NCBI GenBank assembly: GCA_015059365.1
Contig: SVAO01000005.1
Location: 16,343-80,342, forward strand
Source of the DNA: Bacillota bacterium
Lineage (GTDB): Bacteria; Bacillota_I; Bacilli_A; RF39; UBA660
Direction of reading: 5' to 3'
DNA length: 64,000 bases
Of this stretch, positions 1 through 9,369 are shown piece after piece (within the stretch, counting starts at the first letter, position 1; every line of letters begins with the position of its first letter). Below the pieces are notes generated by a model, which saw only the letters and a list, made by a program, of their open reading frames with translations, was not told the DNA's origin and did not search any database. The translations under genes and the position numbers were made by a program.

Positions 1-528
1 AACGTAAATGCCCATTATTTAACTACTGGAAATGAAATAATTAGTAGTATAAATAATATAGGTGGATTTGTAAGTGGAATAGGTACAGGTGGGACATTAA
101 TTGGTGTTGGTAAAAGATTAAAAGAAGAATATTCTAATGTTATGTTATGTGCGGTAGAACCTGATAAAATTCCGCTTCTTACTAAAGGACAATTTATAGA
201 ACATCATAAAATAGATGGTATTGGTGATGATTTTATTCCGGAGTTAGTTGATAAAAATTTAATTGATAGAGTGTTTGATATTAATGATGATGATGCTATA
301 AATATGGCGAGGTTACTTTGTAAGAAGTTAGGACTGGGTGTTGGAATATCAAGCGGAGCTAATTTTTTAGGAAGTATACTCTTAAACGAAGAAGGGGTAG
401 GAAGTGTAGTAACTGTTTTTCCTGATGATAATAAAAAATACCTAAGTACTTATTTGAGTAAAGAGATAGATAAAGATTGTAATTTTATTTCTAATAAAAT
501 TGAATTAATTTCATATGATGTGGTATAA
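1..528 (+). CDS. cysK: Cysteine synthase / PLP beta-family enzyme, C-terminal part (5' truncated by window)
   Basis: Frame is open from base 1 (NVNAHYLTTGNEI...GGFVSGIGTGGTLIGVGKRLKE...GVGISSGANFLG); GTGGT and SSGAN motifs typical of O-acetylserine sulfhydrylase. Confidence 0.85.
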   Translation, partial: NVNAHYLTTGNEIISSINNIGGFVSGIGTGGTLIGVGKRLKEEYSNVMLCAVEPDKIPLLTKGQFIEHHKIDGIGDDFIPELVDKNLIDRVFDINDDDAINMARLLCKKLGLGVGISSGANFLGSILLNEEGVGSVVTVFPDDNKKYLSTYLSKEIDKDCNFISNKIELISYDVV

Positions 529-547
529 TTAATGTGGAGTTGATTAT

Positions 548-1942
548 ATGAAGATATATAATACATTAACAAAAAAAGTAGAAGAATTTATTCCTAATGA
601 AGAAGGAAAAGTATCTATGTATACATGTGGACCTACAGTATATCATTTTGCACATATAGGAAATCTTCGTACGTATATATTTGAAGATGTTTTAGAACGT
701 TCTTTAAATTATTTAGGATATGAAGTTAAGCGAGTTATGAATATTACTGATGTTGGACATTTAAGTAGTGATTCTGATTCTGGCGAAGATAAGATGTTAA
801 AAGGTGCTAAAAGAGAGAAAAAAACGGTTTTAGAAATTGCTGATTTTTATACTGAAGCATTTAAAAATGATTGTAACAAACTTAATATAAAGTGGCCTGA
901 GATTGTTTCAAAAGCAACTGATAATATTGAATATTACATTAAGATTATAACTAAACTATTAGAAGATAATAAAGCTTATATCGCAGGTGGAAATATTTAT
1001 TTTGATACATCTATTTTAGGTGATTATTATAAACTAACCAATCATAAAGAAGATGAAATGGTAGTAGGAGTTCGTGATGGAGTAGAATATGATGATAATA
1101 AAAAAAATCAGGCAGATTTTGTTCTTTGGTTTACTAAATCAAAATTTGATGATCAAGAGTTAAAGTGGGATAGTCCTTGGGGATATGGATATCCTGGATG
1201 GCATATAGAATGTTCAGGAATATGTATGCGTTATTTAGGAGAATATTTAGATATTCATTGTGGCGGTGTAGATAATATTTTCCCACATCATACTAATGAA
1301 ATCGCACAGTCTGAAAGTTATTTAGGACATAAATGGTGTAATTACTGGGTTCATGGGGAACATCTGAATGATCAATCTGGTAAAATGAGTAAATCAAACG
1401 GCGAATTTTTGACAATTTCGCTTTTAGAAAGTAAAGGATATGATCCAGTCTATTATAGATTTATGTGCTTGGGATCTCACTATCGCAAAGTGTTAGCGTT
1501 TAGTTATGATGCTCTAGATAATGCTAAGCAAGCCTATATTAAATTAAAAGGTAAAATAAATAGTTTAAAAGATGAGTTTGAAATAGAAAAAGATTTAATT
1601 TTAGAGTTTAAAAATAAATTTAAAGAAGCATTGGAAAATGATTTAAATACGTCTGGTGCACTAACTACACTTCATAATGTTTTAAAAAGTGATTTAAATG
1701 ATTCTTCTAAAATATATTTAATTAAAGAGTTTGATAAGGTTTTAGGGTTAAATTTACTACAAATTGATAATAATAAAATAGATAGTGAATTAGAAAAATA
1801 TATAAATAACAAAATTGCAGAAAGAGTTTTAGCAAAACAAAATAAAGATTATGCTTTAGCAGATTCTATTCGTGAGGAATTAAAAGAAAAAGGAATAATT
1901 ATCAAAGATACAAGAGAAGGAACTATTTTTGAAATAATTTAA
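548..1942 (+). CDS. cysS: Cysteinyl-tRNA synthetase
   Basis: CGPTVYHFAHIGNLRTY, GWHIECSGICMRYLGEYLDIHCGGVDNIFPHHTNEIAQSE, KMSKSNGEFLT motifs. Confidence 0.98.
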   Translation: MKIYNTLTKKVEEFIPNEEGKVSMYTCGPTVYHFAHIGNLRTYIFEDVLERSLNYLGYEVKRVMNITDVGHLSSDSDSGEDKMLKGAKREKKTVLEIADFYTEAFKNDCNKLNIKWPEIVSKATDNIEYYIKIITKLLEDNKAYIAGGNIYFDTSILGDYYKLTNHKEDEMVVGVRDGVEYDDNKKNQADFVLWFTKSKFDDQELKWDSPWGYGYPGWHIECSGICMRYLGEYLDIHCGGVDNIFPHHTNEIAQSESYLGHKWCNYWVHGEHLNDQSGKMSKSNGEFLTISLLESKGYDPVYYRFMCLGSHYRKVLAFSYDALDNAKQAYIKLKGKINSLKDEFEIEKDLILEFKNKFKEALENDLNTSGALTTLHNVLKSDLNDSSKIYLIKEFDKVLGLNLLQIDNNKIDSELEKYINNKIAERVLAKQNKDYALADSIREELKEKGIIIKDTREGTIFEII

Positions 1943-1953
1943 GGGGTGATAAA

Positions 1954-2652
1954 ATGAATTATATGTTATGGGGTTATGAAAACATTTTAACTATGTTGTT
2001 ATCAATTGTAGGAGTTGTGGTTATACTATGGGCCCAATTTACTATAAATGGTTCTTATAAAAAATATAAAAAGTTAAAAACAGTTAAAGGTTTAAGTGGA
2101 CAGGAAATTGCTCGTACTATATTAGATAGTAATGGTTTAACTGATATTCACATTGTAGAAACTAAGGGAGAACTATCCGATCACTATGATCCATCACGAA
2201 AAGTAATTCGCTTATCTAAAGAAATATTTCATGGTGATACTATTGCAGCGGCAGCAGTAGCAGCTCATGAATGTGGGCATGCTATTCAAGACAAAGATGG
2301 TTACATATATATGAAAATTAGGTCTATGTTAGTGCCTGTTGTTAATTTGGTTACATATATTGGTTATATTGTTGCAATTATTTCTTTATTCGCAGGAATA
2401 ATAGGATATTTGAAGGTAAGTATAATAATAATTTTGGTTGCATTAGCCTTTCAACTTATAACTCTTCCTGTTGAGTTTGATGCATCAAGGCGAGCAAATG
2501 AACAATTATTAAAACTTAATTTAGTAAGTAGTGATGAAGTCACTCATACTAAAAAGATGTTAAATGCGGCAGCGTTAACTTATGTAGCAAGTTTTGTGTC
2601 ATCTGTATTAAATTTATTGAGATTGATAATTATGTTAAATGATAGAGATTAA
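1954..2652 (+). CDS. Zinc-dependent membrane metallopeptidase (YugP-like)
   Basis: HECGHAIQ zinc motif, multiple TM segments, size. Confidence 0.85.
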   Translation: MNYMLWGYENILTMLLSIVGVVVILWAQFTINGSYKKYKKLKTVKGLSGQEIARTILDSNGLTDIHIVETKGELSDHYDPSRKVIRLSKEIFHGDTIAAAAVAAHECGHAIQDKDGYIYMKIRSMLVPVVNLVTYIGYIVAIISLFAGIIGYLKVSIIIILVALAFQLITLPVEFDASRRANEQLLKLNLVSSDEVTHTKKMLNAAALTYVASFVSSVLNLLRLIIMLNDRD

Positions 2653-2676
2653 AAGTTTAAGTCGGAGGAAATAATA

Positions 2677-3156
2677 ATGAATGAATTAGAACAAAAAGCA
2701 ATGAATGAAGCTATTCTTGAATCAAAGGCTAATATGGAGAATAATTTTCAAAAAGGTGGCCCTTTTGGTGCTGTAATAGTAAAAGATGGAAAGATTATTG
2801 CATCAGCTCATAATACTGTAGTTGAGAGTATGGATGCAACAGCACACGCTGAAGTTAATGCTATTAGAGAAGCATCAAAAATACTTAATACTCATGACTT
2901 GTCTGGCTGTATCTTATTTACTAGTGCTGAACCTTGTCCAATGTGTTTATCAGCAATTATTTGGGCTAATATTAAAGAAGTTTATTATGCTAACACAAGA
3001 AAAGATACTGATGACATTGGTTTTAGAGATGACATGATTTATGAGTGTTTAAAAGGTAATGGTAACACATTTATGAAAATAACTCATGTTGAAAGTAAAG
3101 AAGCGTTAGAAGTATTTAAAAAATTTAAAGAGACATTAGATAAAACAATGTATTAA
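2677..3156 (+). CDS. Nucleoside deaminase (guanine/cytidine deaminase fold)
   Basis: HAEVNAIREA and PCPMCLSAIIW zinc-binding motifs. Confidence 0.88.
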   Translation: MNELEQKAMNEAILESKANMENNFQKGGPFGAVIVKDGKIIASAHNTVVESMDATAHAEVNAIREASKILNTHDLSGCILFTSAEPCPMCLSAIIWANIKEVYYANTRKDTDDIGFRDDMIYECLKGNGNTFMKITHVESKEALEVFKKFKETLDKTMY

Positions 3157-3157
3157 A

Positions 3158-3193
3158 ATTATAAATCCTATTTTTAATAGGATTTTATTATAA
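3158..3193 (+). terminator. Intrinsic terminator after deaminase gene
   Basis: AAATCCTATttttAATAGGATTTTATT hairpin. Confidence 0.6.
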
Positions 3194-3205
3194 AATAATA
3201 GATGT

Positions 3206-3216
3206 TGTGTTATAAT
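3206..3216 (+). promoter_or_regulatory. TRTG-extended -10 promoter upstream of truB
   Basis: TGTG-T-TATAAT just upstream of truB SD. Confidence 0.6.
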
Positions 3217-3231
3217 TAAGTTGGTGGTAGT

Positions 3232-4098
3232 ATGAATGGGATTTTACTTATAAATAAAGGGCAAAACTATACTAGTAGAGATATTGTAAATTACGTTGGA
3301 AAAATTTTGGGAACAAAGCAAATAGGTCATACTGGAACTCTTGATCCGCTCGCTACAGGTGTTTTAGTTTTATGTGTAGGTAAGGCTACCAAATTAAATG
3401 AAATACTTACTTCAGAATATAAAGAGTATGAAGCAGAAATAACTTTAGGAATTCTAACAGATACTTTAGATATTACTGGAAATGTTTTAAAAGAACAAAA
3501 AACTAATGTGACAAAAGAACAAATATTAAATGCTTTGCATAAAATTAAAGGGAAATATATTCAGGAAACACCAATTTATTCTGCGGTAAAAGTTAATGGA
3601 AAAAAATTATATGAATATGCTAGAAATAATGAATTTGTAGAGTTACCAAAACGAGAAGTGGATATTAAGAAAATGGAGTTAATTGGTGATATAAAACAAG
3701 AAGACAATAAAACGATATTTAATATTCGTTGTTTGGTTAGTAAAGGCACATATATAAGAGCACTTGCTTATGATATTGCAAAATTACTCGGGACAATAGG
3801 TGTGATGAGTAAATTAAACAGAACCAAACAAGGAGATTTTAGTATAGAAGATTGTAGTACAATAGAAGACGTTGAAAACAGTAATTATAAACTAATTACT
3901 ATCGAAAAAGTTTTATCTAGATTTAAGAAAGTAATGGTAGATGAATATTTAGAAGAAAAAATAAAAAATGGTAGTATTTTAGAAAATAGATGTGGCTGTG
4001 AAGTGTTATTTGTAAATAAAGAAAATAAAGCATTAGCACTTTATCAACCATATGATAAGGACAATACAAAAATAAAACCATGGAAAATGTTTTTTTAA
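3232..4098 (+). CDS. truB: tRNA pseudouridine(55) synthase
   Basis: NGILLINKGQNYTS...GHTGTLDPLATGVLVLCVGKATKL; VKVNGKKLYEYAR; KGTYIRALAYDIA. Confidence 0.97.
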   Translation: MNGILLINKGQNYTSRDIVNYVGKILGTKQIGHTGTLDPLATGVLVLCVGKATKLNEILTSEYKEYEAEITLGILTDTLDITGNVLKEQKTNVTKEQILNALHKIKGKYIQETPIYSAVKVNGKKLYEYARNNEFVELPKREVDIKKMELIGDIKQEDNKTIFNIRCLVSKGTYIRALAYDIAKLLGTIGVMSKLNRTKQGDFSIEDCSTIEDVENSNYKLITIEKVLSRFKKVMVDEYLEEKIKNGSILENRCGCEVLFVNKENKALALYQPYDKDNTKIKPWKMFF

Positions 4099-4111
4099 TA
4101 GGGGGGATAAG

Positions 4112-4594
4112 ATGAAAAATATAATTATTGGAACTAGTTGTTATCAAAATGCTAAAAGTGGTAATACTGTTTCTATAACCGGTGATGGAGGCAATGCTTG
4201 GGGATATTATGGACCAGCATATAAAAAATTAGCTCCTAGTTGGAAGTTATATGAATATTGGAGGGATAATCCAGATGATTTAAGTGACGTCAAATTGATT
4301 GAATATTATATTCAAGAATATTTTAATCATCGATTGGCAAATTTAAATACTAAAGAGTTACTTTATGAATTTAAAGAACGTTTTGGTAAAGAAATAATAT
4401 TGTTGTGTCATGAATTGCCTAGTAATTCTAATATAATGACTAAACAAAATTTTTGCCATAGAAGGGTAGATGCTGATTTTATTGAATTAACTACTGGGAT
4501 AGTGATACCTGAAATAACTATTGATGAACAAGGTAAAACAACTTTACAAAAACAACCGGATTATAAACCAATGTTAAAAAGATTAATGAAGTAA
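4112..4594 (+). CDS. DUF488-family protein
   Basis: Size, N-terminal beta strand, LLCHELPSNSN and CHRR motif near C-terminus. Confidence 0.6.
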   Translation: MKNIIIGTSCYQNAKSGNTVSITGDGGNAWGYYGPAYKKLAPSWKLYEYWRDNPDDLSDVKLIEYYIQEYFNHRLANLNTKELLYEFKERFGKEIILLCHELPSNSNIMTKQNFCHRRVDADFIELTTGIVIPEITIDEQGKTTLQKQPDYKPMLKRLMK

Positions 4595-4622
4595 AAATTT
4601 AACATTAAGAACAAAATAATTG

Positions 4623-4651
4623 TTGCATATTTATAAATTTTAGTGTATATT
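4623..4651 (+). promoter_or_regulatory. Promoter of rpsO
   Basis: TTGCAT - 17 nt - TATATT. Confidence 0.6.
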
Positions 4652-4657
4652 ATTAAT

Positions 4658-4720
4658 GTACTTGTTCTTGGATTTTGGAATCTCCAACCCATTCTCAGAA
4701 TAAGCGAATATAGAAAAAAG
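4658..4720 (+). promoter_or_regulatory. Structured 5' leader of rpsO (candidate S15 autoregulatory leader)
   Basis: 8-bp closing stem CTTGTTCT (4661-4668)/AGAATAAG (4697-4704) with internal TTGG/CCAA pairing, beginning right after the promoter. Confidence 0.5.
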
Positions 4721-4730
4721 GAGAGATAAC

Positions 4731-5000
4731 ATGGCTTTAAGTAAAGAAAGAAAAGCAGAAATCGTTAAAAAGTATGGTAAAACTGCAAATGACACTGGTT
4801 CAATTGAAGTTCAAATCGCAGTTTTAACAGATGAGATTAATGCATTAACTGAACACTTAAAAGAACATACTCATGATTTTCATTCTAGAAGAGGATTACT
4901 TAAAAAAGTAGGACAAAGAAAAAGTTTGTTAAACTACTTAATTAAGAATGACGTTACTAGATATCGTGAAATTGTTAAGAGTTTAGGTTTAAGAAAATAA
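4731..5000 (+). CDS. rpsO: 30S ribosomal protein S15
   Basis: [48 protein letters not shown]. Confidence 0.98.
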   Translation: MALSKERKAEIVKKYGKTANDTGSIEVQIAVLTDEINALTEHLKEHTHDFHSRRGLLKKVGQRKSLLNYLIKNDVTRYREIVKSLGLRK

Positions 5001-5009
5001 TAATTTAGT

Positions 5010-5039
5010 AGGCACTTTTTTTAAGTGTCTTTATTTTTT
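5010..5039 (+). terminator. Intrinsic terminator after rpsO
   Basis: AGGCACTTttttttAAGTGTCTttatttttt. Confidence 0.65.
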
Positions 5040-5054
5040 GTTAAAGGTGGGTTT

Positions 5055-5372
5055 ATGAATACAAATAGATTATATAAAGTAGATGTTTATAGAATTATTG
5101 AATCAAAAATTGAAAATAATACAATGGAAGTTAATGGCATGTTTTCTAGAGAGACAATAGTATATGATACTGGATATGGAGATTATTATGATTTAATTAC
5201 CGATAAAACATTGTCTGCAGGATTACAATTTTCTTTTGTTGGTAATGAATATATACGGTCAACTAGTTTTGTTCCTTATAATGAGTATCTAAATAATCAA
5301 AAACAAAATTTATCGAAAAGAAAAATAAAAAAACTTTATATAAAACATAAAAATATTGGTAATAATAATTAA
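5055..5372 (+). CDS. Hypothetical protein between rpsO and pnp
   Basis: ORF; ATG at 5055 has SD AGGTGG, in-frame with longer track ORF starting 5025. Confidence 0.6.
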   Translation: MNTNRLYKVDVYRIIESKIENNTMEVNGMFSRETIVYDTGYGDYYDLITDKTLSAGLQFSFVGNEYIRSTSFVPYNEYLNNQKQNLSKRKIKKLYIKHKNIGNNN

Positions 5373-5398
5373 GTAATTTAAAAAGGAGGAAGTAAGTA

Positions 5399-7531
5399 AT
5401 GAAAAAAGTATTTGAATTAGATTTTAGAGGAAAAAAATTAATTGTAGAAAACGGAGAAATGGCTAAACAAGCAAATGGTGCAGTTTTAGTTAGATATGGT
5501 GATACTGTTGTATTATCTACTGCGGTTGTTAAAAAGGAGGCTAATGTATTATCAGATTTCTTTCCATTAATGGTTATTTATCAAGAAAAATTATATTCTG
5601 TGGGTAAAATTCCAGGTGGATTTATAAAAAGAGAAGGTCGTCCTACTGATGCAGCGACACTTGCCGCTCGTATGATAGATCGTCCAATGAGACCAATGTT
5701 CCCAGAAAACTTTAAAAATGAAGTACAAGTAGTTAATACAGTTTTATCAGTTGATACAGATAATTCACCAGAATTAACTGCAATGTTTGGAACATCTTTA
5801 TCAGTGGGAATTAGTGAGATTCCTTTTGATGGGCCAATCGCAGGGGTTAAAGTAGGACATGTTAATGGTGAATTTATTATAAATCCAACACCAGCAGAGT
5901 TAGAAATTTCAGATTTAGATTTAACTGTTGCTGGAACTAAAGATGCAATTAATATGGTTGAAGCTGGGGCAAAAGAAGTATCTGAAGATTTAATGTTAGA
6001 AGCATTAATGTTTGGACATGAAGCAATTAAAGAATTAGTAGCTTTCCAAGAAGAAATTATTGCCGAAATTGGAAAATCAGATATGGAATATGAAGTGTTA
6101 GAAATCACTGATGAATTGAAGGCGGAAATTAGAGAACTTGCTGAAGAAGATTTAAATAAGGCAATGCGTATTCCAGGAAAATTAGAAAAATATGCAGCAA
6201 TTGATGCAGTAAAAGAGTCAGTTGTAAATAAATATACAACTGAATTTGAAGAAAAATTAAAAGAAAAAGAATTAATTGAATTAATAACTAAAGTAAAATT
6301 AGTCTTAGAAGAAATTGAATATGAAATATTTAGATGCATAGTTGTTAAAGAACATACTCGTGCAGATGGAAGAGAAATGACTGAAATTAGACCATTATCA
6401 ACTGATATCGATATTTTACCTCGTACACATGGTTCGGCATTATTTACACGTGGAGAAACTCAAGCGTTGGCAATCACCACATTAGGAGCTTTAGGAGAAC
6501 ATCAAATATTAGATGGTCTTAGTTTAGAGGCGGAAAAAAGATTTATGTTACATTATAACTTCCCAGCTTTCTCTGTAGGAGAAACTGGAAGATATGGTGC
6601 TCCAGGAAGAAGAGAAATAGGACATGGTGCTTTAGGAGAAAGAGCGTTACTTCAAGTAATGCCTAGTGAAGAAGAATTTCCATATACAGTAAGAGTTGTA
6701 TCAGAAGTATTAGAAAGTAACGGTTCATCTAGTCAAGCAACTATTTGTGCGGGATGTATGAGTTTAATGGCTGCAGGAGTACCTATTAAAGCTCCAGTTG
6801 CTGGAATTGCTATGGGGTTAATTACTGCAGGAGAAGATTATACAATCTTAACAGATATCCAAGGTATGGAAGATCATCTAGGTGATATGGATTTTAAAGT
6901 TGCAGGAACACGTGATGGTATTTGTGCATTACAAATGGATATTAAGATTAAAGGAATTACTAAACAAATTCTAAAAGAAGCTTTAGCTCAAGCAAAAGTT
7001 GCTCGCATGGAAATTTTAGATGTGATTTGTGCTCAAATTCCAGAACCTCGTAAAGAAGTAAGTAAATATGCACCAAAAACATTAACATTTATGATTGACC
7101 CTAACAAGATTAAAGAAGTTATTGGTAAAGGTGGAGAAATGATTACTAAGATTATTTTAGAAGCTAGTAATGTAACTGCAGTTACTGATATTAATGCTGT
7201 TAAAGTAGATTTAGAAGATGATGGTAGAGTAATTATTTATCATTCTGATAAAGATGTAATTGAAAAAACTGCTAATATGATAAAAGATATAGTTCGTGAA
7301 GTAGAAGAGGGACAAGTATATACTGGAAAAGTAGTTAAGGTAGAAGAATTTGGATGCTTTGTAGAATTATGGCCAGGATGTGAAGGATTAGTTCATGTTT
7401 CACAATTAGCGGAAGAAAGAGTAGAAAAACCAAGTGATGTAGTTAAAGTAGGAGACGAAATAATTGTTAAATCACTAGGATATGATAAACGTGGAAGACT
7501 TAATTTATCAAGAAAAGAAGCTTTAAAATAA
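5399..7531 (+). CDS. pnp: Polyribonucleotide nucleotidyltransferase
   Basis: Two RNase PH domains, KH ([17 protein letters not shown]) and S1 domain at C-terminus. Confidence 0.98.
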   Translation: MKKVFELDFRGKKLIVENGEMAKQANGAVLVRYGDTVVLSTAVVKKEANVLSDFFPLMVIYQEKLYSVGKIPGGFIKREGRPTDAATLAARMIDRPMRPMFPENFKNEVQVVNTVLSVDTDNSPELTAMFGTSLSVGISEIPFDGPIAGVKVGHVNGEFIINPTPAELEISDLDLTVAGTKDAINMVEAGAKEVSEDLMLEALMFGHEAIKELVAFQEEIIAEIGKSDMEYEVLEITDELKAEIRELAEEDLNKAMRIPGKLEKYAAIDAVKESVVNKYTTEFEEKLKEKELIELITKVKLVLEEIEYEIFRCIVVKEHTRADGREMTEIRPLSTDIDILPRTHGSALFTRGETQALAITTLGALGEHQILDGLSLEAEKRFMLHYNFPAFSVGETGRYGAPGRREIGHGALGERALLQVMPSEEEFPYTVRVVSEVLESNGSSSQATICAGCMSLMAAGVPIKAPVAGIAMGLITAGEDYTILTDIQGMEDHLGDMDFKVAGTRDGICALQMDIKIKGITKQILKEALAQAKVARMEILDVICAQIPEPRKEVSKYAPKTLTFMIDPNKIKEVIGKGGEMITKIILEASNVTAVTDINAVKVDLEDDGRVIIYHSDKDVIEKTANMIKDIVREVEEGQVYTGKVVKVEEFGCFVELWPGCEGLVHVSQLAEERVEKPSDVVKVGDEIIVKSLGYDKRGRLNLSRKEALK

Positions 7532-7586
7532 GCTTTTTTCTTTTCTTTTTTTTGAATATGTAGTAAAATAGCCCTCAGGTGATTTT

Positions 7587-8429
7587 ATGGAGTTTTTAAC
7601 CGATAAAATAAGAGCAAATATTTACAAGAAATGTGTAAATAGAGATAATTTGGAAACATTTTTTGATGGAAATCAAGGGGATTTCAATTTTGAAATGTTA
7701 TTAATAGATTATTATAATATTTTAATGTTTAAAAGAACAACTAATGATATAACTCAATATGAGATAAATAATTTGGAGTTAATTAACAAATATACGGTGA
7801 AAGAATTAAAAGAATTAATTTGTGATTTTCAATTTGTTAAAAGTCTTTTAACTGCCGGTATAACTTTTTATGAGTTAGCTAGATTAGACAGACAACAAAT
7901 TGTAAGAATATCCCATGATTGGCATAATAAAAATGACTTAACATCAAGAGTTTTGTATCATATTAATTATATGTCCAATATTCCATCATATGATTTACAA
8001 ACATTAATAGACTATTATGTTGAATACATTAATATTAATGGTAAAGATTTAATTACTCATGATGAAGGAGCTGATATTATAATGCAATATTTGTCTGAAC
8101 TTAAGTTGAGTGATGAAAATAAGTATGATGAATTTCTATTATATGCAACCAGTTATTATTATAGGTTAATGACCTTTTTAAAAAGAGATTGTAGAAAAGA
8201 TATTTGTTATCAGGATATTATATTTTTGAAGAAGATAGAAATATATGGTGTAAAGAGTTTACTTAGATGTATAAAAAAAGATGAGGAACTATTAAGTGAT
8301 GTTATTAAGCAATGCTTGTACTATAAAACGCTCTCAGAGCCTGTAGTTGAAGAAGCAGATGGGTACTTAGATAAAAAGTTATCAAAAAGAATAAAACGTA
8401 AACTAAATAATTTAAGTGGTAATAATTAA
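7587..8429 (+). CDS. Hypothetical helical protein
   Basis: 280-aa ORF with SD-like upstream region; no recognisable motif. Confidence 0.6.
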   Translation: MEFLTDKIRANIYKKCVNRDNLETFFDGNQGDFNFEMLLIDYYNILMFKRTTNDITQYEINNLELINKYTVKELKELICDFQFVKSLLTAGITFYELARLDRQQIVRISHDWHNKNDLTSRVLYHINYMSNIPSYDLQTLIDYYVEYININGKDLITHDEGADIIMQYLSELKLSDENKYDEFLLYATSYYYRLMTFLKRDCRKDICYQDIIFLKKIEIYGVKSLLRCIKKDEELLSDVIKQCLYYKTLSEPVVEEADGYLDKKLSKRIKRKLNNLSGNN

Positions 8430-8441
8430 AGGAGGAATAAA

Positions 8442-8873
8442 ATAGATATTGGTGATAAAATTGTGCTTTTTGATAAGGCTGTTCCGTTAGTTTCGGTTAT
8501 CAATGATATTAGAATTACTGATTCTAAAAAAGAAATATTAAGAAAAGCAAGTTTTATAGAAGTAATACAAACTCAGGAAGGATATGATTATAAATATTAT
8601 CCTAGTGATGTTGCTTATTTATCCCTTACATCAGATGTTTTAGAAAAATTAAATGAAATAATATGCGTGATATATAAAAATGCTTTATCTATTAATAAAT
8701 ACGAAGTGAGAAAAAACGAAAAGGAAGGTAATCAAACGTCTGTAGTTATGGAAGTAAAGGGACAAAATGTTTTGAGTGTGTTAAAAGAAATTTCTGAACA
8801 ATATAATTTGTTTTTTTCTCAAACTCAAGATGTTGAAAACAGGCACAAACAAAAGAGAATTAGTTTGAACTAA
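8442..8873 (+). CDS. Hypothetical protein; likely starts at a non-canonical ATA (track ORF begins at GTG 8463)
   Basis: GGAGG at 8431-8435 is 6 nt from in-frame ATA 8442 (ATA GAT ATT GGT GAT AAA ATT GTG...), but about 27 nt from GTG 8463. Confidence 0.55.
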   Translation: MDIGDKIVLFDKAVPLVSVINDIRITDSKKEILRKASFIEVIQTQEGYDYKYYPSDVAYLSLTSDVLEKLNEIICVIYKNALSINKYEVRKNEKEGNQTSVVMEVKGQNVLSVLKEISEQYNLFFSQTQDVENRHKQKRISLN

Positions 8874-8882
8874 TTCTCTTTT
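8851..8882. terminator. Bidirectional terminator at convergent gene junction
   Basis: Perfect palindrome AAAAGAGAATTAGTT-tg-AACTAATTCTCTTTT. Confidence 0.85.
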
Positions 8883-9265
8883 AATTTTTCATATATGTCT
8901 TTGGGATTACTAATGAATTCTTTATGTTTTAAAATTTCAATAGATTGTTTGTTTTTATAATTTGGTTTTAAATGTAAGTGATAGTGTTTTACGTCTTGAA
9001 CACAACCATTATTTTGTAATAATGATATTCCATCACATTTTAACTTGTTTTCTAATATATTTTTTATGTGTTTGGCTGCTTCGTTGATTTTTGATAAAGT
9101 ATTTAGGTCAATGTCATCTAAATCAGCAAAATGTTTTTTTGGTATTATTAATGTATGACCATCAGAATCTGGGTTAATGTCTAAGAATGCTAAAACGTCA
9201 TTATCTTCATAAATTTTAAAACAAGGAATTTCACCTTTTATAATCTTACAGAAAATACATTCCAT
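8870..9265 (-). CDS. HIT-family nucleotide hydrolase (HinT-like)
   Basis: MECIFCKIIKGEIPCFKIYED...GHTLIIPKKH...HYHLHLKP; ATG at 9265 has SD AGGTGAT (track start 9310 is upstream). Confidence 0.9.
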   Translation of the reverse strand: MECIFCKIIKGEIPCFKIYEDNDVLAFLDINPDSDGHTLIIPKKHFADLDDIDLNTLSKINEAAKHIKNILENKLKCDGISLLQNNGCVQDVKHYHLHLKPNYKNKQSIEILKHKEFISNPKDIYEKLKEN

Positions 9266-9369
9266 ATTATCACCTAATACAATTTTAACAAATGTAATTA
9301 ATTTTGTCACTGGAAATTGACAATTTTTTCTAATGTGTTAGAATATAACAAGTAGATGAGGTGATTTAT

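Noticed and set aside
2822-3037. 71-aa plus-strand ORF inside the deaminase gene
   Set aside because: Alternative frame of a gene with intact zinc motifs; no supporting SD.
5581-6339. 252-aa minus-strand ORF inside pnp
   Set aside because: Ser/Ile-rich shadow ORF fully inside the well-conserved pnp CDS; no SD or motif.
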